Assembly (NCBI GenBank): GCA_013398055.1
Contig: VZRS01010755.1
Location: 248,001 to 312,000 of the forward strand
Direction of reading: 5' to 3'
Length of the DNA: 64,000 nt
Origin: Ifrita kowaldi
Lineage: Eukaryota; Chordata; Aves; Passeriformes; Cinclosomatidae
The notes beneath the pieces are model-generated. The model was not told the origin of the DNA and searched no databases. It saw only the letters and a list, made by a program, of their open reading frames with translations. Each line of letters begins with the position of its first letter. Positions within the stretch are counted from its first letter, which is position 1. This document shows positions 1-13,178 of the stretch, piece after piece. Made by a program: the position numbers and the translations under genes.

Positions 1-2119
1 AAGACATATTTTACAGACTGACCTAGTGACATTTGATTGGAATTTTTTTGGGATTTCTCCCTATGGCCCATAAGAACAATTCAGACAGAGTGATTAGGCT
101 GGGCCCCCTCAATGTGAACAGATCCTGTTCAGAAAGCGCAGTACGAAGGGCAGCAGCATGACCTTACTGACTACAACCTCAGTTATTTACAAAAATACAT
201 GTATGAGGGCCCAAAAGATAATATAAAAGCTGCCGTTCAACCAAGGCTGTCCCTAAATCAGTAGAAAAGAGTCTGAGTACATCAGACAAATAAACTGCAG
301 AAATTGCAAGCAGAAGAAATGATAAGATTGATTTTGTTGTCACTGTGTGTAACTATGCATAATTCTATTATAACCAGGGAAGAGCAGATAAGTACAGAAA
401 AGAACAACTTCTAGTGGCTGGTTATGTTTATTTTCAATCATTTTTAGTCTTCATAAAACTTAATAAACTGTACTGGCCATCTTCAGACAGAACCCAGAGG
501 ATGAAAATTTATTGAGATTTCTATATTGGACAGGTGTAGAGACTATTATTTTAAAGCCAAGCAGAGCCGGAAGGGACTTGATTTTACATCTCTCTTGATA
601 GGCAGTCTACTGATATAAAAAGTAATGGTGGAATTATCATCCATAGCTTTCAAATGCAGCAGAATGGGAAAAATGAAGTTTCTTTGTAATTTATGATATA
701 TCCACCGTGTGCACTTACCAAGAGATAGTTATGTTTTTCCTTGGTGAACTTTAATTATTTTGAGCAAAATGTTATATACCTACTGAATATGTGTGCTCAG
801 TTCCTAAGTTTGCCTTTTGGGCTGAGCTGCAGTCAGGACTTGTGGATTTAAACTAGTGTCTACTTTCTTCCTCAATCTGTAATTAGGTGCTTGCATTCCA
901 CAGGCTTGGTTAACATCCAGTTCACTGGTCTGTGCTGGCAGAAAAAGATGATTTTTTTGTACCATGGGAAAAAAAGGCCTCCAATCTTTTATTAGAAGCC
1001 TTAAAAATGCAGAGAACTGAATTCTACAGGCATTTTAGGTGCATATTTGTCTCTGCTCCACTGACAAAAACAGTTGTGCATGTGCCATGTTTGTAAACTG
1101 GTTGGGTCTGAACGCTTCTAACACCTGTGGCAGTGGCAGGCTCTGCCAGCCTTTTAGTACCCAGTGAAATGATAAAAATGTATTAGCTTTCCATTTTTCA
1201 GTTGCAGTGCTAATTATACAAGGCAGCTGGTGCTGCAGGAAAATCTGTACTGTTTAACAGTAAAGGAATTTAAATGGAAAGAGGGAACATGGTGTTGCTT
1301 CACAACTGTCTCATTTTTGTCTTTAATCTCTTTTTTCCTTCCAGCATTTTAAAATGACTAGATGATGAGAGAGGACTAAGGGAAAAGGGCGGAAATACTG
1401 AGAGAAAGTATCGGTGTGCTAGTGAGGGGAGGAAGACATGCCATGATAGCTGGGCAAGTCTTGCTTGGACTGGCCCTGAATTGCTCATTTTTCACCATAT
1501 ATTATGTCTCTCATTGATTTGTTAATCTCTTCTCATTTGTCGGTACTATTTCCTCCATCTTCCCTTTTTTTTTTCCTAAATTTTTAGCTTCTTTTCCCAT
1601 TTTATTTTTTGAAATTGAGTCAGTAAAAACAGGATACCCTTTGGTCTACTAAAAGTGATGGAAGACAATGGTGTCTTCTACAAGTTAAAATAAGAACAAA
1701 TGTTCATACAGTTTGTACCATACAGCCTAAAGAAGAGAGAATGTTTATGTTTGCTACTTCTGAGTTTGCAGAAGCTGAGTCTGTATATCTGTACAAAGTC
1801 TAAAATAAAAGGTGGGGGGGTGTATAAAATGATTTTAAAATCATGTGGTGGCTGTTTGTTTAAACACAAAGCCCCCAGTGATATGAATATAGTGAGTGCT
1901 TAACATCCCAAGGATTTTACAAAATTAAAACCCATTCACATGTCAGTCTAGGGTCCTCCTGAGAACATTTGCATTTCCTTGTCTTCCTATAATAAAGGTA
2001 ATTAATGCCACTCAGTTTTTTTAGAAGCACGACTGTAAACAGGATAAATATGGGCTGTATCAGGCCTGTTAAATTTACATTGTCCCAAAGCGTCTGATGC
2101 TCACAACACTTAGCTGTTA
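1..2119 (-). other. MAGI2: MAGI2 intron, no internal gene seen
   Basis: AT-rich intronic sequence downstream of the exon in the direction of transcription. A pyrimidine-rich patch lies around 1550-1615 and a G-run followed by TATAAAA at about 1812-1829. I see no recognisable repeat, RNA gene or supported exon. Short open frames here (about 60 aa) look like chance. Confidence 0.7.
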
Positions 2120-2648
2120 TGTGGTGGGATAACCCTGACTGGATGTCAGGGGCCCACCAAAGCCACTCTCTCACTCTCCTCCTTGGCTGGACAGGGCAGA
2201 AAAAATATAATAAAGGTCTTCCCCTGTCCCAGCATGGGGTCCTCCAGGGGGTGCAGGTGGATCTCTGCTCCCCCATGGACCTCTCTGGGCTGCAGGGCAC
2301 AGCTGCCTCACCATGGCCTGCACCAGGGGCTGCAGGGGAAGCTGCTCCGGCACCTGGAGCACCTCCTGCCCCTCGTGCACTGACCTGGGTGTCTGCAGAG
2401 CTGTTTCCCTCACAAATTCTCATCCCTCTCTCTGGCTGCTGTAGCTGTTGTTTTTTTCCTTTCCCCTCTCCCTACTTAATTATGTTATCCCAGAGGTGAT
2501 GCCTCTGTCACTGATTGTCTTGGCCTTGGCCAGCAGTGGGTCATTCTGAAGCCAACTGGCATTGGCTCCACTGGACATGGGAGAAGCTTCTGGCAGCTTC
2601 TCCCAGAAGCCACCTGCCACCAAAACCTTGCCATACAAGCCCAATACA
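2120..2648 (-). mobile_element. Diverged, internally deleted LTR of a songbird endogenous retrovirus
   Basis: The GC-rich block contrasts with the AT-rich surroundings. On the minus strand it starts TGTATTGGG near 2648 and ends near 2120 in ...CCACCACA, the TG...CA ends expected of an LTR. A TATA-like AACATAATTAAG lies at about 2473-2487 (minus). I recall the same order of segments from a high-copy LTR family in songbird genomes: a conserved start, GCCAAGGCCAAGACAATC-like text, a repeated CTGCAGCCC/CCATGG region, then a closing segment with GGTGGGC. Full copies as I remember them are longer, with a polyadenylation signal before the last segment, so this copy appears to have lost its middle repeats and that signal. 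Minus-strand open frames of 168 and 80 aa here are LTR sequence, not host genes. No internal retroviral genes flank it, so it is a solo LTR or fragment. I found no exact target duplication. The family name is left open. Confidence 0.7.
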
Positions 2649-5600
2649 CATTGTTTTCTCAGATTTCCAGTATCCTGCACTCTCGTGTTAGGTATGATGA
2701 TATCTAATTACCTGAAAAATTGGAGGCCTCATGAGCAACTGCAATACTACAAACATCAAGGTCATTCTCATGTTCCTCAAGAACAGGGGAGTTAAAAGCA
2801 GTTGATGTCAGTTTCTCTGAGCTAAACTCTGCCCACTGTTCGATTTGCAGGTCAGAATTCTGCCGTCCGGACATTACCAAGGTTCTGAAATAATTTATTA
2901 AAGTGAACGGAGACACCAGCTATTCATAAAACTCAGTCACAGGCATTCCCCTCCACACTTGGTGACAGCATACTGAAATTGCCAATGAAAGTAATGAAAA
3001 ATACTGCGTTAGTATCAAGGTCCCAGAAATCAAATCTCAATTCAGTGTGTTCACACAGCAAGATCTGAAGTCTGGAGGTTGTTTTGACCTAAAAATGGCA
3101 GGCAACAGCAGCTTCTTTGCTGTAGCAAAAGTAATTCACTACAACCAGACAACAATTAATCCATTTCACAGATCCAGTTATCCCTGAATGATGGGAGATT
3201 ATATTCAGCCCTGCTCATGATTCTGCATTGTTCTCTTTCCTATGAAAGTTTTCCCACAGCCTTTTGGGATCTTTCTCTTAACTGTTAATAGCAATAGGTT
3301 TATTTATTTTTATTCCAAGAATAAATATTATCTTTAAAGGACTGGAAATTTTCCTGTGGGTCTATTGATGACTATGTTATTTTGTGTAATCACACTTATC
3401 TCTCATGAGGAGGAGCTCTCAATAAAGGATTCAAATTGTGATGCAGAGCACACAACTTTGCTACAGATACTTTTAAGTCTTCTACAATTCAAGGTTACAC
3501 AAATAAACCAAAACCTTTCTTTCATGACACTGTGCAAAGCTGAGATAATCTGGGTAATTCTATAGCAGTGAGAAAGAAGGGATATTTAGCAGAGGGGAAG
3601 GACTGAGGAAATAGAGACACAAAATGTGGAAGTTGCTGTACTAGGAACATTCCTGTGCCTGAACACAGGAATTTACATCTCCCACCAGCAGTAGCTTCCC
3701 ACCCTGGGTGGTCCTTGCACCCCCCTACTGCCCAGCCCTGGTGGGCTCCAGACTGTCCCCTACAGCACAGTGGGCTCCTCTCCCAAAGACCCTGCACCAG
3801 TGTCACCACTTGATGGGAAGCAGAAGAGTTTAACCCCTAGCAACTGTCCATTAGCCACTGTCTTGTCTTAAAAAACAGGAACTACTGATGCAGGGTTTTT
3901 TCTGTTGTATTAGCTAATCTAATGGTCAGAAGGAGATCACTCCTCAAGAGAAACTACTGCTATTACCTCATAAGTAGGCCACTTATGTTTTTAATTTTGA
4001 TAAATTGCTAAGCATTTCTGATATTAAGGACAATTAAAGACTGTGACAGTAAAAGGAAAAAAAATATAATAAAAACCCAAACCAAGGACATCAGCACTTG
4101 ATCTTGTGAGAACAAAATATTAGATTAAAGAAAGGGAAAATTCATCCAATTACAGCAATATGGATGGTCTTGAGATACCAAATATGAATACAAAATTCAA
4201 TTTTTAATCTATCTAAAAGTGTATGTCTGCAGTCCTTGATTTAAACTCATGTCTAATGCAAATCTTAATAAATCGATGAAAATGTTTGAAAGAAAGAAAA
4301 GAGAGCAGAATCAACTGCATAACTTTTCTCCTTCTCTCCCAAAATAATCTCTTGATCTCTTCAGGACAGCACCTAAAGGCCCTTAATGTTTTCCCTAGAC
4401 CAGTTTTTACCTATTTTTTTTTTTAATCTTTATGGATATTTTTAATAACCTTTGTGTTATCTAGAGGCCAGAAAATGGGAATCTCTGCCCATGGTTTTAC
4501 TTCTAGCATTTCACATTCCCTTTCAAAGTGATATAAGCTAATTAAATGAACAGAAATAAAACAAATGTGCATAAGCCGACTTTGAAAACATCAAAGTGCA
4601 ATTTTCAGTTAGGATAGTCTCTTTTCTGATGTCCATTCCAAACCATATAGTAGACTGACAACATCCACAGATTATTTTTCACATTTGCCAAAGAAAATAC
4701 CTTGTAACTCCATTTGTATGCAGTTGATGCAAGACAAAAAAGATCAAAATAACAAAACCAGACAGTGTTGCCATATGTTCCAGTATAGAAGAAAATTATA
4801 GTACACTAACACCCCATCACTATCATCTAAAAAGGCAGCAAAGATAAATGTACCCTAAAAAATCTACTAAAGAATTAAAAGATGGGTAAGATAACAGTTT
4901 TAAATTAAATAAATCAATTTACCCCCTTTTTCCTTCTACATTCCTATTATTTTTTCCACTTTTTCTTCCCATTATTAATGTTACAAGTTCTTTCAGTACT
5001 TTCTCTTACTATCATTAGAGATCTTAATGCAATCTTTGACCAGTAGCTTCATATTTACTTTTTCTTACAATTCAATCTTCCAGGAACTATAGCTTGAATA
5101 GATTAAGAATATGTAAGCTTCTTATGTCTGTTATATCAAAAAATTTCAGCCCACACATTAGTAGTCCTCATAGCATCAAATCGTAGTGTTATATATGCTG
5201 CTCTGTCAACATTTATTATTTTTTTTTAAATATAAAACATGCGACTTTCCTAGTTTAGTGTTTTAACACAAGTCTAGATTTTCTCATTTCAACCCTGCTT
5301 CTTTTTCCATTCAAAATTTATTTTGCCTTGAAAGAAGTTCAGGATTAAGGTAGGCTGTGCTTCACTTTTCTATAGTTATTGCTATGTGTGGGTATCATTC
5401 TGGACTGAGGGTATCTTTTACTAGGTTAATCTTCAGCTGAGTTCTGAACACTTCATGAACACACAAAGATGGAGCTAGAAATATGCCAAGGATGGAAAAT
5501 CCCTATATTCAAGGTTCTGCTTCCAAAGTATATCGATTTACTGGATTCTTCCGTTTCCCTTTTATCTTCAGAAGAAGGAATAATTACCTATGGGCTAATA

Positions 5601-5650
5601 ACCTCATTAAAAACTCCAATGGAATTGCAATCTTCAGGAGAAATGAGGAG
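2649..5650 (-). other. MAGI2: MAGI2 intron, no internal gene seen
   Basis: Mostly AT-rich. A GC-richer patch at about 3660-3810 gives a 95-aa minus-strand frame with no domain I recognise. T runs occur at about 4418-4430 and 5219-5227. No supported exon, RNA gene or intact repeat. Confidence 0.65.
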
Positions 5651-5753
5651 GGCTTCGAGTAACCTGGTCTGGTGAAAGATGTCCCTGTGCATGGCAGGAG
5701 GGTTGGACCAGATGATCTTTGAAAGCCCCTTCCAACACAAACCATTCTGTGAT
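5651..5753 (+). mobile_element. CR1 LINE fragment, 3' untranslated end
   Basis: The block reads through the typical CR1 3' end in order: AACCTGGTCT, GGTGAAAGATGTCCCTG, GGCAGGAGGGTTGGACC, AGATGATCTTTGAAAG, CCCTTCCAACACAAACC, ATTCTGTGAT. CR1 is the dominant non-LTR retrotransposon of birds. Its copies are usually 5'-truncated and end in repeats of an ATTCTRTG octamer; only one octamer plus two bases remains here. Non-coding and long dead. Confidence 0.93.
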
Positions 5754-6259
5754 ACCAAGGATGATTAATAACATGGAATGTGGACAACGTGTCTCCAGGA
5801 ATGACAGTTTCTCTACAGACAAGCTACTTCTTTTGTTGATCCTTTCACTCCCTCTTTTCTCTCTACAGTTTCCAAACAGTCACTGTCCAGAGATACTTCT
5901 TCCAGATCCTCAGTTCCATTCTCATATATCTTCTCACAAATGTGTTCCCTCTTTTCTTAATAATTTTTTTTTACATGTTGCCTCTAATAATTTGTGTTGA
6001 TTCACCCTGAATTAGCATTTGAAATGAATCAGAAATCTTAAGAAGTGCTGTGACTTATACAAAATTTTTCAAAAAGTTTTTTTTCTCAGGACTGCTGGTT
6101 CTTGATGATGGTGTAGGTGGGTTTCTCAGCCCAGCAAGGTGTCATTGCCACTACTTTTTTGAAGCAGACACAAGTCTAATAATACATTAGTCACTTATAT
6201 GGCATTCTTCCCCTAAAATAATAATGTTAGAACATCTAAAGGTCTGTGAACTGATCCAG
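5754..6259 (-). other. MAGI2: MAGI2 intron between two CR1 copies
   Basis: Unremarkable AT-rich sequence separating two same-strand CR1 copies. Nothing further recognised. Confidence 0.6.
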
Positions 6260-6834
6260 TGCAGTGTGGAAAACCTGACTGGCATCACAAAAACCAGTAT
6301 TCTAGTTGGGGGACTTCTTACAGGCTCCTTAGGAAGGACAGGCTGGGAAGACAAGGAGGTAGAGTTGTCCTTTATGCGATGGAACAGCTGGAATGCACGG
6401 ACCTCTGCCTGGGGATGGATGAGGAGCCAACTGACCATTCATGGATGAGGATTAAAGAGAAGAGAGGTAAGGGTTGGTCTGTGTTTTCTGTAGGCTGCCT
6501 GACCAGGAAGCACAAGTGGATCAGACCCTGTTCTTCGACAGAAGAACCAGATTAAACCTTCTACAGAAAGATAGAAGCAGCCCCATATTTGGCCATCATA
6601 GGTTACTTCAATCAGCCCAATATCTGCTGGAGGGACAACAGCAGAGGTTCCTGGAGAGCATCAGGAACTTTCTCATCCAAGTGAAGACAAAGAGGAGAAG
6701 TGATCTGCTGGGTGTCATACTGACCAACTAGGAGGGACTTGGGGATGGGAAGGTCAAAGGCAGCCTTGGCTGCAGTGGCCATGAGATAGTGGAGTTCAGA
6801 GGTTCCTCCCAACATCAAGCATTCTGTGATTCTG
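6260..6834 (+). mobile_element. CR1 LINE fragment: decayed ORF2 endonuclease joined to the 3' tail
   Basis: Three reading frames in succession carry pieces of the CR1 ORF2 endonuclease. First is LTGITKTS. Next, in another frame, is RLLRKDRLGRQGG ... LYAMEQLECTDLCLGMDEEP. A third frame has RLPDQEAQVDQ, then NICWRDN-like text, RFLESI, and DLLGVILTN followed by a TAG at 6729-6731. After the stop the codons still follow the family (EGL ... KVKGSL ... GHEIVEF). At about 6797 the sequence jumps to AGGTTCCTCCCAACATCAAGC and ATTCTGTGATTCTG, the extreme CR1 3' end. The reverse transcriptase and most of the 3' UTR are therefore missing. At least two frameshifts and one stop make it a dead copy. Confidence 0.9.
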
Positions 6835-9800
6835 TTAGGGCAGAAGATACTAGCAGTATCTACAAGATCTGAGGTAGCCTAGATAATTGGATAATTATTT
6901 GCCAAAAGTATTTAAAAAATTCTTAAAGAACTGCATAGAAACAGGAACAAGAAAGACAGTGCAAGTGTACCAAAAAAGTGAAATGTACAGTGGTATATAA
7001 TGGGTGAAATAAACATAGCCTCTGTATTTATTCCTTCTTTTGTCCATTACAGCTTCAGCCTTTGACTTATTCTGGTTCCAAGATGTGTTTCAATACAGAG
7101 GCTGCTCAGGAGGCTGAAATGAACATGCCTTCTGAAAATGCTTGGGTGTTGCTGAACGTTTGCTTTTACTGGCTAGATCTTTTAAATCTAAATACTTTTC
7201 ACTGAAATTAATTGAATATTAAAGAGAAATTTGCTTTCCTGTTTCACACAAGTATTCCCTTGATCCTTAATTGTACATTCTATCACATTCTAATCTAAGG
7301 TGTAGGACTTTTAATCATATTTACATATCCAGTAGATTCTCTGTAACCACATAGGTATTATTTTATTGACCTATTTCAGTTCCAGCTCATTAAACACAGC
7401 TGTTCTGATGCTTAAGAAAAGAGCAGAATGTAAACAAACACCCCCTCCCCAATTAAAAGTGTAAAATTCAGAAAGGCAAAATGGCTGATTTAAATTCTCT
7501 CATCTGAATTTTCTTCTCAGGTCCAACCAAGCCCTCAGTTTTTTCCCACTATGAACTGAGGTGTACGTGCAGAATTTCCATTGAACAAAAGGGATGAAAT
7601 GTTGCCCTCAGCCTGTAGTGAGCAAGCCCTCACTGTAGCCACATTTACACAACTTAGGTCCCAGGAACAGTCTAGCGACAGACTTGGAAGCACAGAGCTG
7701 CAATCAAACTAAATTTATCTTGCTACATCTCATGCAGAACAAGACCTTTAAGAGGTATTTAGGCATCCCCTCAACATATTTTGAAAGCTGATTCTTGTTC
7801 GCTGCACTGGAGTTGTCAAGAGTTTTCTTAGTTTACAAGTTTTTCTGGGCTGAGATAAGCTAATAATCATTTGTTTGGTACCTCAAAAAAGGGCTCTCTT
7901 TTATGCTATGTGACAGTATCTATTAATAATCATAAAGTTATAGTAGCAACAGGTCAAGCAGTGGCAAAACTTGGTATTTTCAGAGTAAGTGAAAATTATT
8001 TATTCTGTAAAACTTCTAAGGAAACACACTAAAGGCACACGTGACGGATGAAAAAGTTTTTATCTGAGATATATATGAAATGAAAAGAGTTTTATCTGCA
8101 ATAAACAGCAAATCAGAAAAGAATTCTATATTCTTATCAGCAGGCTGAAATGGAAGCAGATGGAGAAATTGATAAAATGGGATAGATGGCATTTCAGCTT
8201 CTGAGCCATACTGTTGAATGTTTTTGCTTTTCTGAGATTTCCAGGATACGCGGATATGTTTCTATTCAATTAAGCCTGAATTTGCCTCTAGTTACAACTC
8301 AGCATTTATTGAATTGCAAGGATCCTTATATTCAAGAGTTTATGTGCTGACTTCAGGTAAATCATGGTTCTCTGCAGCGTCATCCTCACTACTGAGGTAT
8401 TTTGTTTGTTCTTTAAATTACTTGCTCAAAGCAATACTTCTTTTCCAAATCTGTAGTTGAATAACTAATTCTCCAACAACTTAGCAGAATCTTTTCCATA
8501 TGAAATGCCAAATCTGGTTTCTATGCTCAGCTTTCTTTTTTCACAAGACTACTGATACGTGCTTATAGACTACTCCAAAATATCCACAAAATACAGTAAC
8601 ATTATGTTAAGAAGCATTTAGATATGATAGCTTAAACTGTGCTTTTGATTAATGATATTTAAACCAAGAGATTAGCTGATTAAATCTGACAAAATAACAG
8701 CACCTGCTTCTGAATGTGGAGCTGTTATTACTGGTGGCATAGTTAAAGTTGCTTTGAGATTGGTAGCTACAGCTTGTACTGAATCCCTTGGACCTGGGCC
8801 AGTGCACATTAAAGTCAATAGAAAGGAGGTTTGCTTGCACTGAAATTAATCAGAAATAAACTCATGACATTTAGAGCTAGCAAAATTATATGTATTGTCT
8901 ACTTTGTTTCCTAGATGCATGGTTGTTTTACCTACAGAAGCAATGGTTGTCATAAGAACTTCTGGAATGCAGAAATAGGGATACTTTCAAAGGCACAATG
9001 TCATGTCCTTTGCTCCTATTGAAATTATCTTTAAATACTTCCTTTAGTAACACGTTTTGCTCACATAGAGGGGTAGCAATGCTCAGTGGAAGAGATGGAA
9101 AATTTTATTTCACAGGAAAAGCATTAGCTTTATAATGTCTTTTCTTCCAAATATATCAATGATTTAAAATGGCAAATAAATTAAGCAAATACTATTATGC
9201 TCATTTTTGCAGATGGGGATGTTAGAACACAAAAATAGATGCAATTTCTCATAGTCACACATTAAATCCCTGGCAGTGCATGGGACAGAGTCCAGGGCTG
9301 CTGATTCTCGGCAGACCAGTAGATTACACCACTCTCAGCATGATTTAAAGAGCCACCTTCAGTCTCAGAAGACAGCTTTGTAAAATATAATTTTACAAAA
9401 TATTCTTGGCTGGGTTTCACAAGCATGTAGCTGTAAGTCCAATTTTTTCCACTCATCCTATTTCCCAGGTTTTTGACTTCACAATATGTTTTGGGATTAG
9501 CTCCTGAGAGCCTTGAGTTTCAGCCAAACATGGATTATGGATCAGATAATGCTAATTACAATTAATAATGTGGGCAATAGTATTGTAAATTGACAAATTA
9601 TCACAAAATTAATTTTTTCACTGAAAGTTGGAATGATGCTACAAGAGCACAAAATCCATAACTAGAGACCAAAATATGATAAAGATTAATCTTTAAAATA
9701 TTTATTCTGAATGGAGTTGGATGATCAATAAATTTACCTGAAGACCCATAACTATTCAGAAACTGGAAATAAGATTTGGGATAGATTTGGCTGCTGATAT

Positions 9801-12800
9801 TTTTTCTGGATGAGATTCGTAAGAATAACATTTGTTTAATTTAAACATAGTGTGCAATTACTTCCCATTAAGATACGGCCTTCATGTTCAGAGAAGATTT
9901 GAAGGAAATTCACCATTTCCCAGAAGTATAGCCTTACTGGTGCTCTCAGTCTAATTGCAACTGTTTTTCATTGGCTTTTGCTTTTTCAGTTCTTATGATT
10001 ATTTGTTTAACAGACTAGAACCTGGAGTTCACATATTTTCCTATAAAGGAGCATCCTTCTCACTAGGCTAAAAAATTACTCATTATTATTTTTTACTGGT
10101 TGGCTGTGCACAAAATGGCAAGGATTAAGCACAGGAGGGATTAAGCAAGCAATGACGTGTGAAGGTTTGGCATATAAACCTGTAACTGGGTAAACCTCTG
10201 CCCACACCAAGACTATAATGATTATGATGGACATGATTAACAAAACATATGTTTTATGTTTAGCGTCTTACACTACAGCATTCAGGATTTACTGGAACAG
10301 GTCAATACGTAAATATGTGCCATTTCTATGCTCACATCAGCTTTTTTGTTACTTTTCTCACTGTAGGAGCTGGCAGTCACGAACATCTTTATGAATGATA
10401 AGGCTGAGTTAAAATATATATGAAGAAAGGTAATTATGAAAATTTAGTGATTCACTGCACTGTTCCTGAAAACTGTTCCTTCTGATCACAGAGTAGAAAT
10501 TATATCAGTAAAAATTTGAAAATTGGGCAAATTTTTGTGCTATGTAAAAAGTTTAACATTGACCTCTGAAATAAACATTCTCACACAAAGTGTGAGTTTC
10601 TAAGTGCTGCATCACAATATTTTAAAAAGTATTATATTGCATAACTAATTACATGAAAAATTATGAACTGCTTATAGCCATTATGCGAGCAGAAAAATGT
10701 AACTTCTAAATTAGGTGTTTAATTATTTTCTCTAATCCCATTAGATATTTGGTGACTACATGGTAATAATTTCTCAGCCCTAGTTGCTGTATATTGTTTG
10801 AATTTATTACACTGGAATCAGTTTGTCCAAATGAACATTAAAAGCATATGATGAAGCCAGAAAGGACCACAATGATATTCTTTATAATAGACCGTCCAAA
10901 GAGCAAGTGATATATTGTGTTGATTCTGATCCTAAAATAGCTGAAAACTTTCAATATTTAGAACTGACACTTCAAAAAGACAAATTCTGATCTTTAAGTT
11001 CATTCTCCTAATTTGAAGAAAATGGTAGGCAACATCATTATTGTGGACATGTTTCAACCAAAATTTATACTTGTTCAAATTTCTTTCTTCACCCTTTCCC
11101 CAGACTATTATGACAATTATGTTACTTTCTAAAATGCCTGTAAAATATAATGTGATTCACTTTTTATAATTTGCAGTGAAATACTGACTTCCATAAATGT
11201 TTTAATGATGCTATTACATATGTACTAGTGCAAGTAAAAAACATTGCATGTGTGCTGGATATAAAAATTGTAAATTTGAGCAAGGGTGACCAGCATGTTT
11301 AATAACCTCTTGCACATCAACGTGGGAAAAGACTGAATGATGCAACAGACAGCAATGCCTTTGTGGCAATTGTTTTTAGCTCATTGGAATCCTTAACTAT
11401 TGAAATGTTCTATTCCTGGCTCAGAGGCATCATAAGTACACAGCACCACAGAATGTTTCAAACCAGCAATCCTGGTGGATGCTTTGAAAGCATAGTACAA
11501 ATATGTTATTTCACTTCTTTTCAGTATCAGACTGATGTAATAAAGCAACAGCAGAGATTTTGGAGAATGGCAGGTGACCAAGGAAACTATGACAACAGTA
11601 TTATAATAAATTCATCTCTCGAAGGGCTTCGCAAACTGCACAGGCACTTGGATTGTTAGTGTAGCATGTAAAATATGGAAAAAACACCCCATATTTTCAA
11701 ACCAAAATGATGGTGTATTAAGCTGGGCTCACTGCCCCACTAATGCTGTTACACAGCTCCAGGAGCAGACTGACGAGCAGCCAGACTGGAGTCTGAACAG
11801 AGCAGGCACCCAAATATACACACATCCAATTTTGTGCATCTACAGGCACGCACTGCTTTGTAGGTCTCACTCTGGAACATTTAGACATATGAAGCACGAT
11901 TTCATAATTCAGTGGATGTCTTCACAGTATTATCTTTTTAACACTGACATAGTTTTTTCCTCTTGCAGAAATAACAAGCTAGCAGAGAATGGCTCTAAAA
12001 CAAATGGAAAACCAAACCAAAAGAAAAAAAAAAATCTTAGTAAGGCAGTGACTGAGTCTGTACTATCTTACTGCAGAATATATTAAAGTTAAGGTGCAAC
12101 ATTGCATTATCATCTTTAAAACATTAAATAACCTCAGCTAGAAATAGCACTTCACTTTTTTCAGTCTTTTTTTTTAGTGAGAAACCGTGCTGGAGAACAA
12201 CCTGACTTAAAGAGTTTGAACTCAATAGTTTTAAACTTCTTTGATAAAAGAACATAGAAAAAGCCAACAAAAGAAATAAAATCCTGCCAGGGTATCTGAT
12301 GCTAACATCTCCATAATTCAGTTTCTCAGAAGACAGAAATCTACCTGATTTTTCTCTTTAAACTAAATTCAGCAGGATTTCCTCAAGTACACTTAAAGCC
12401 TTAAGTGTGACTCACTTCAATTTAGAATCTAGAAAGGAGAAATAATTGGTCTTGGACAAAAAAAAGAGAAAGACAATTTGCAATGCAGAAAATCAGCAGT
12501 TATAAAGTAGTTTCAGCCCCTGATACTCTGGAGGGGAGGTCAGATAAGTATGAATGATCACATGAACGAAAGCAGGGACGGTACCTCTTGCTTACAGCCA
12601 GGTCTGGTGAGACTCAGATCTAACCAATTATTGTGGCATCACTCTCTGATGAAGCAAAAGAAAAGAGAACCTGTCCCGGAAACTTGTCATACGAAGAAAT
12701 ACGTCAATTTTACGAAGGCCATATTCACACTCACACAGGTGGCAACTGTATTTTACAGCAACTACCCCGTGATTCTGTGGCAACTGTGATTATTAAAATG

Positions 12801-13153
12801 TGTGCCCAGAACCCAGGTGGTTCTCCTGGCTATGTTGCAGGTAAACAGGAGAACATTCCTGGGTGGGACATCAGCCTGGAAGACAAGCTGTCCATAGAGC
12901 TGCTTTCAAGTGGCTTCAGAGCAGGACCCTTATGTTGTGGGCAGTGCTGGCCACAATGACTGTCACCAAACTGCTGGAAAACTCCCCTCATAAACCTCCT
13001 TCTACTTGCTTTGAACTTCCGATAGAAAACTGAAACCAAAGTGGTCCAGCTATTTCCTAGAAAAGGCTCAGAAAAATATATTTGGGACAATGATAAAAAA
13101 AATCAATAGATCTTGATTTTGAAATGATATCAGTAAGTTTCTGCTTAGGAATA
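6835..13153 (-). other. MAGI2: MAGI2 intron, no internal gene seen
   Basis: Long AT-rich intron. Several 60-108 aa open frames occur on both strands (for example 11363-11659 and 12633-12959) without recognisable domains, plausible splice sites or strand consistency. I regard them as chance. Confidence 0.65.
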
Positions 13154-13178
13154 GAACTTAAAGAGAACTTAAAGAGAA
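13154..13178 (+). repeat. 11-bp direct tandem duplication
   Basis: Two exact copies of GAACTTAAAGA (13154-13164, 13165-13175), followed by a partial GAA. Confidence 0.8.

Noticed and set aside
1812..1829. G-run plus TATAAAA as a promoter
   Set aside because: No CCAAT, GC box or GC-rich downstream region; AT-rich intron yields such words by chance.
1917..2423. 168-aa minus-strand open frame, the longest in the window
   Set aside because: Mostly LTR sequence; it runs out of the LTR into plain intron and has no domain.
3655..3810. GC-rich patch possibly related to the LTR at 2120-2648
   Set aside because: Only a few short shared words (for example GTGGGCTCCTCTC); not enough to call an LTR piece.
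11430..11500. CACAGAATGTTTCAAACC, resembling a reversed CR1 3' end
   Set aside because: The following blocks of the CR1 tail (TTGGAAGGGACC, TCATCTAGTCC) are absent.
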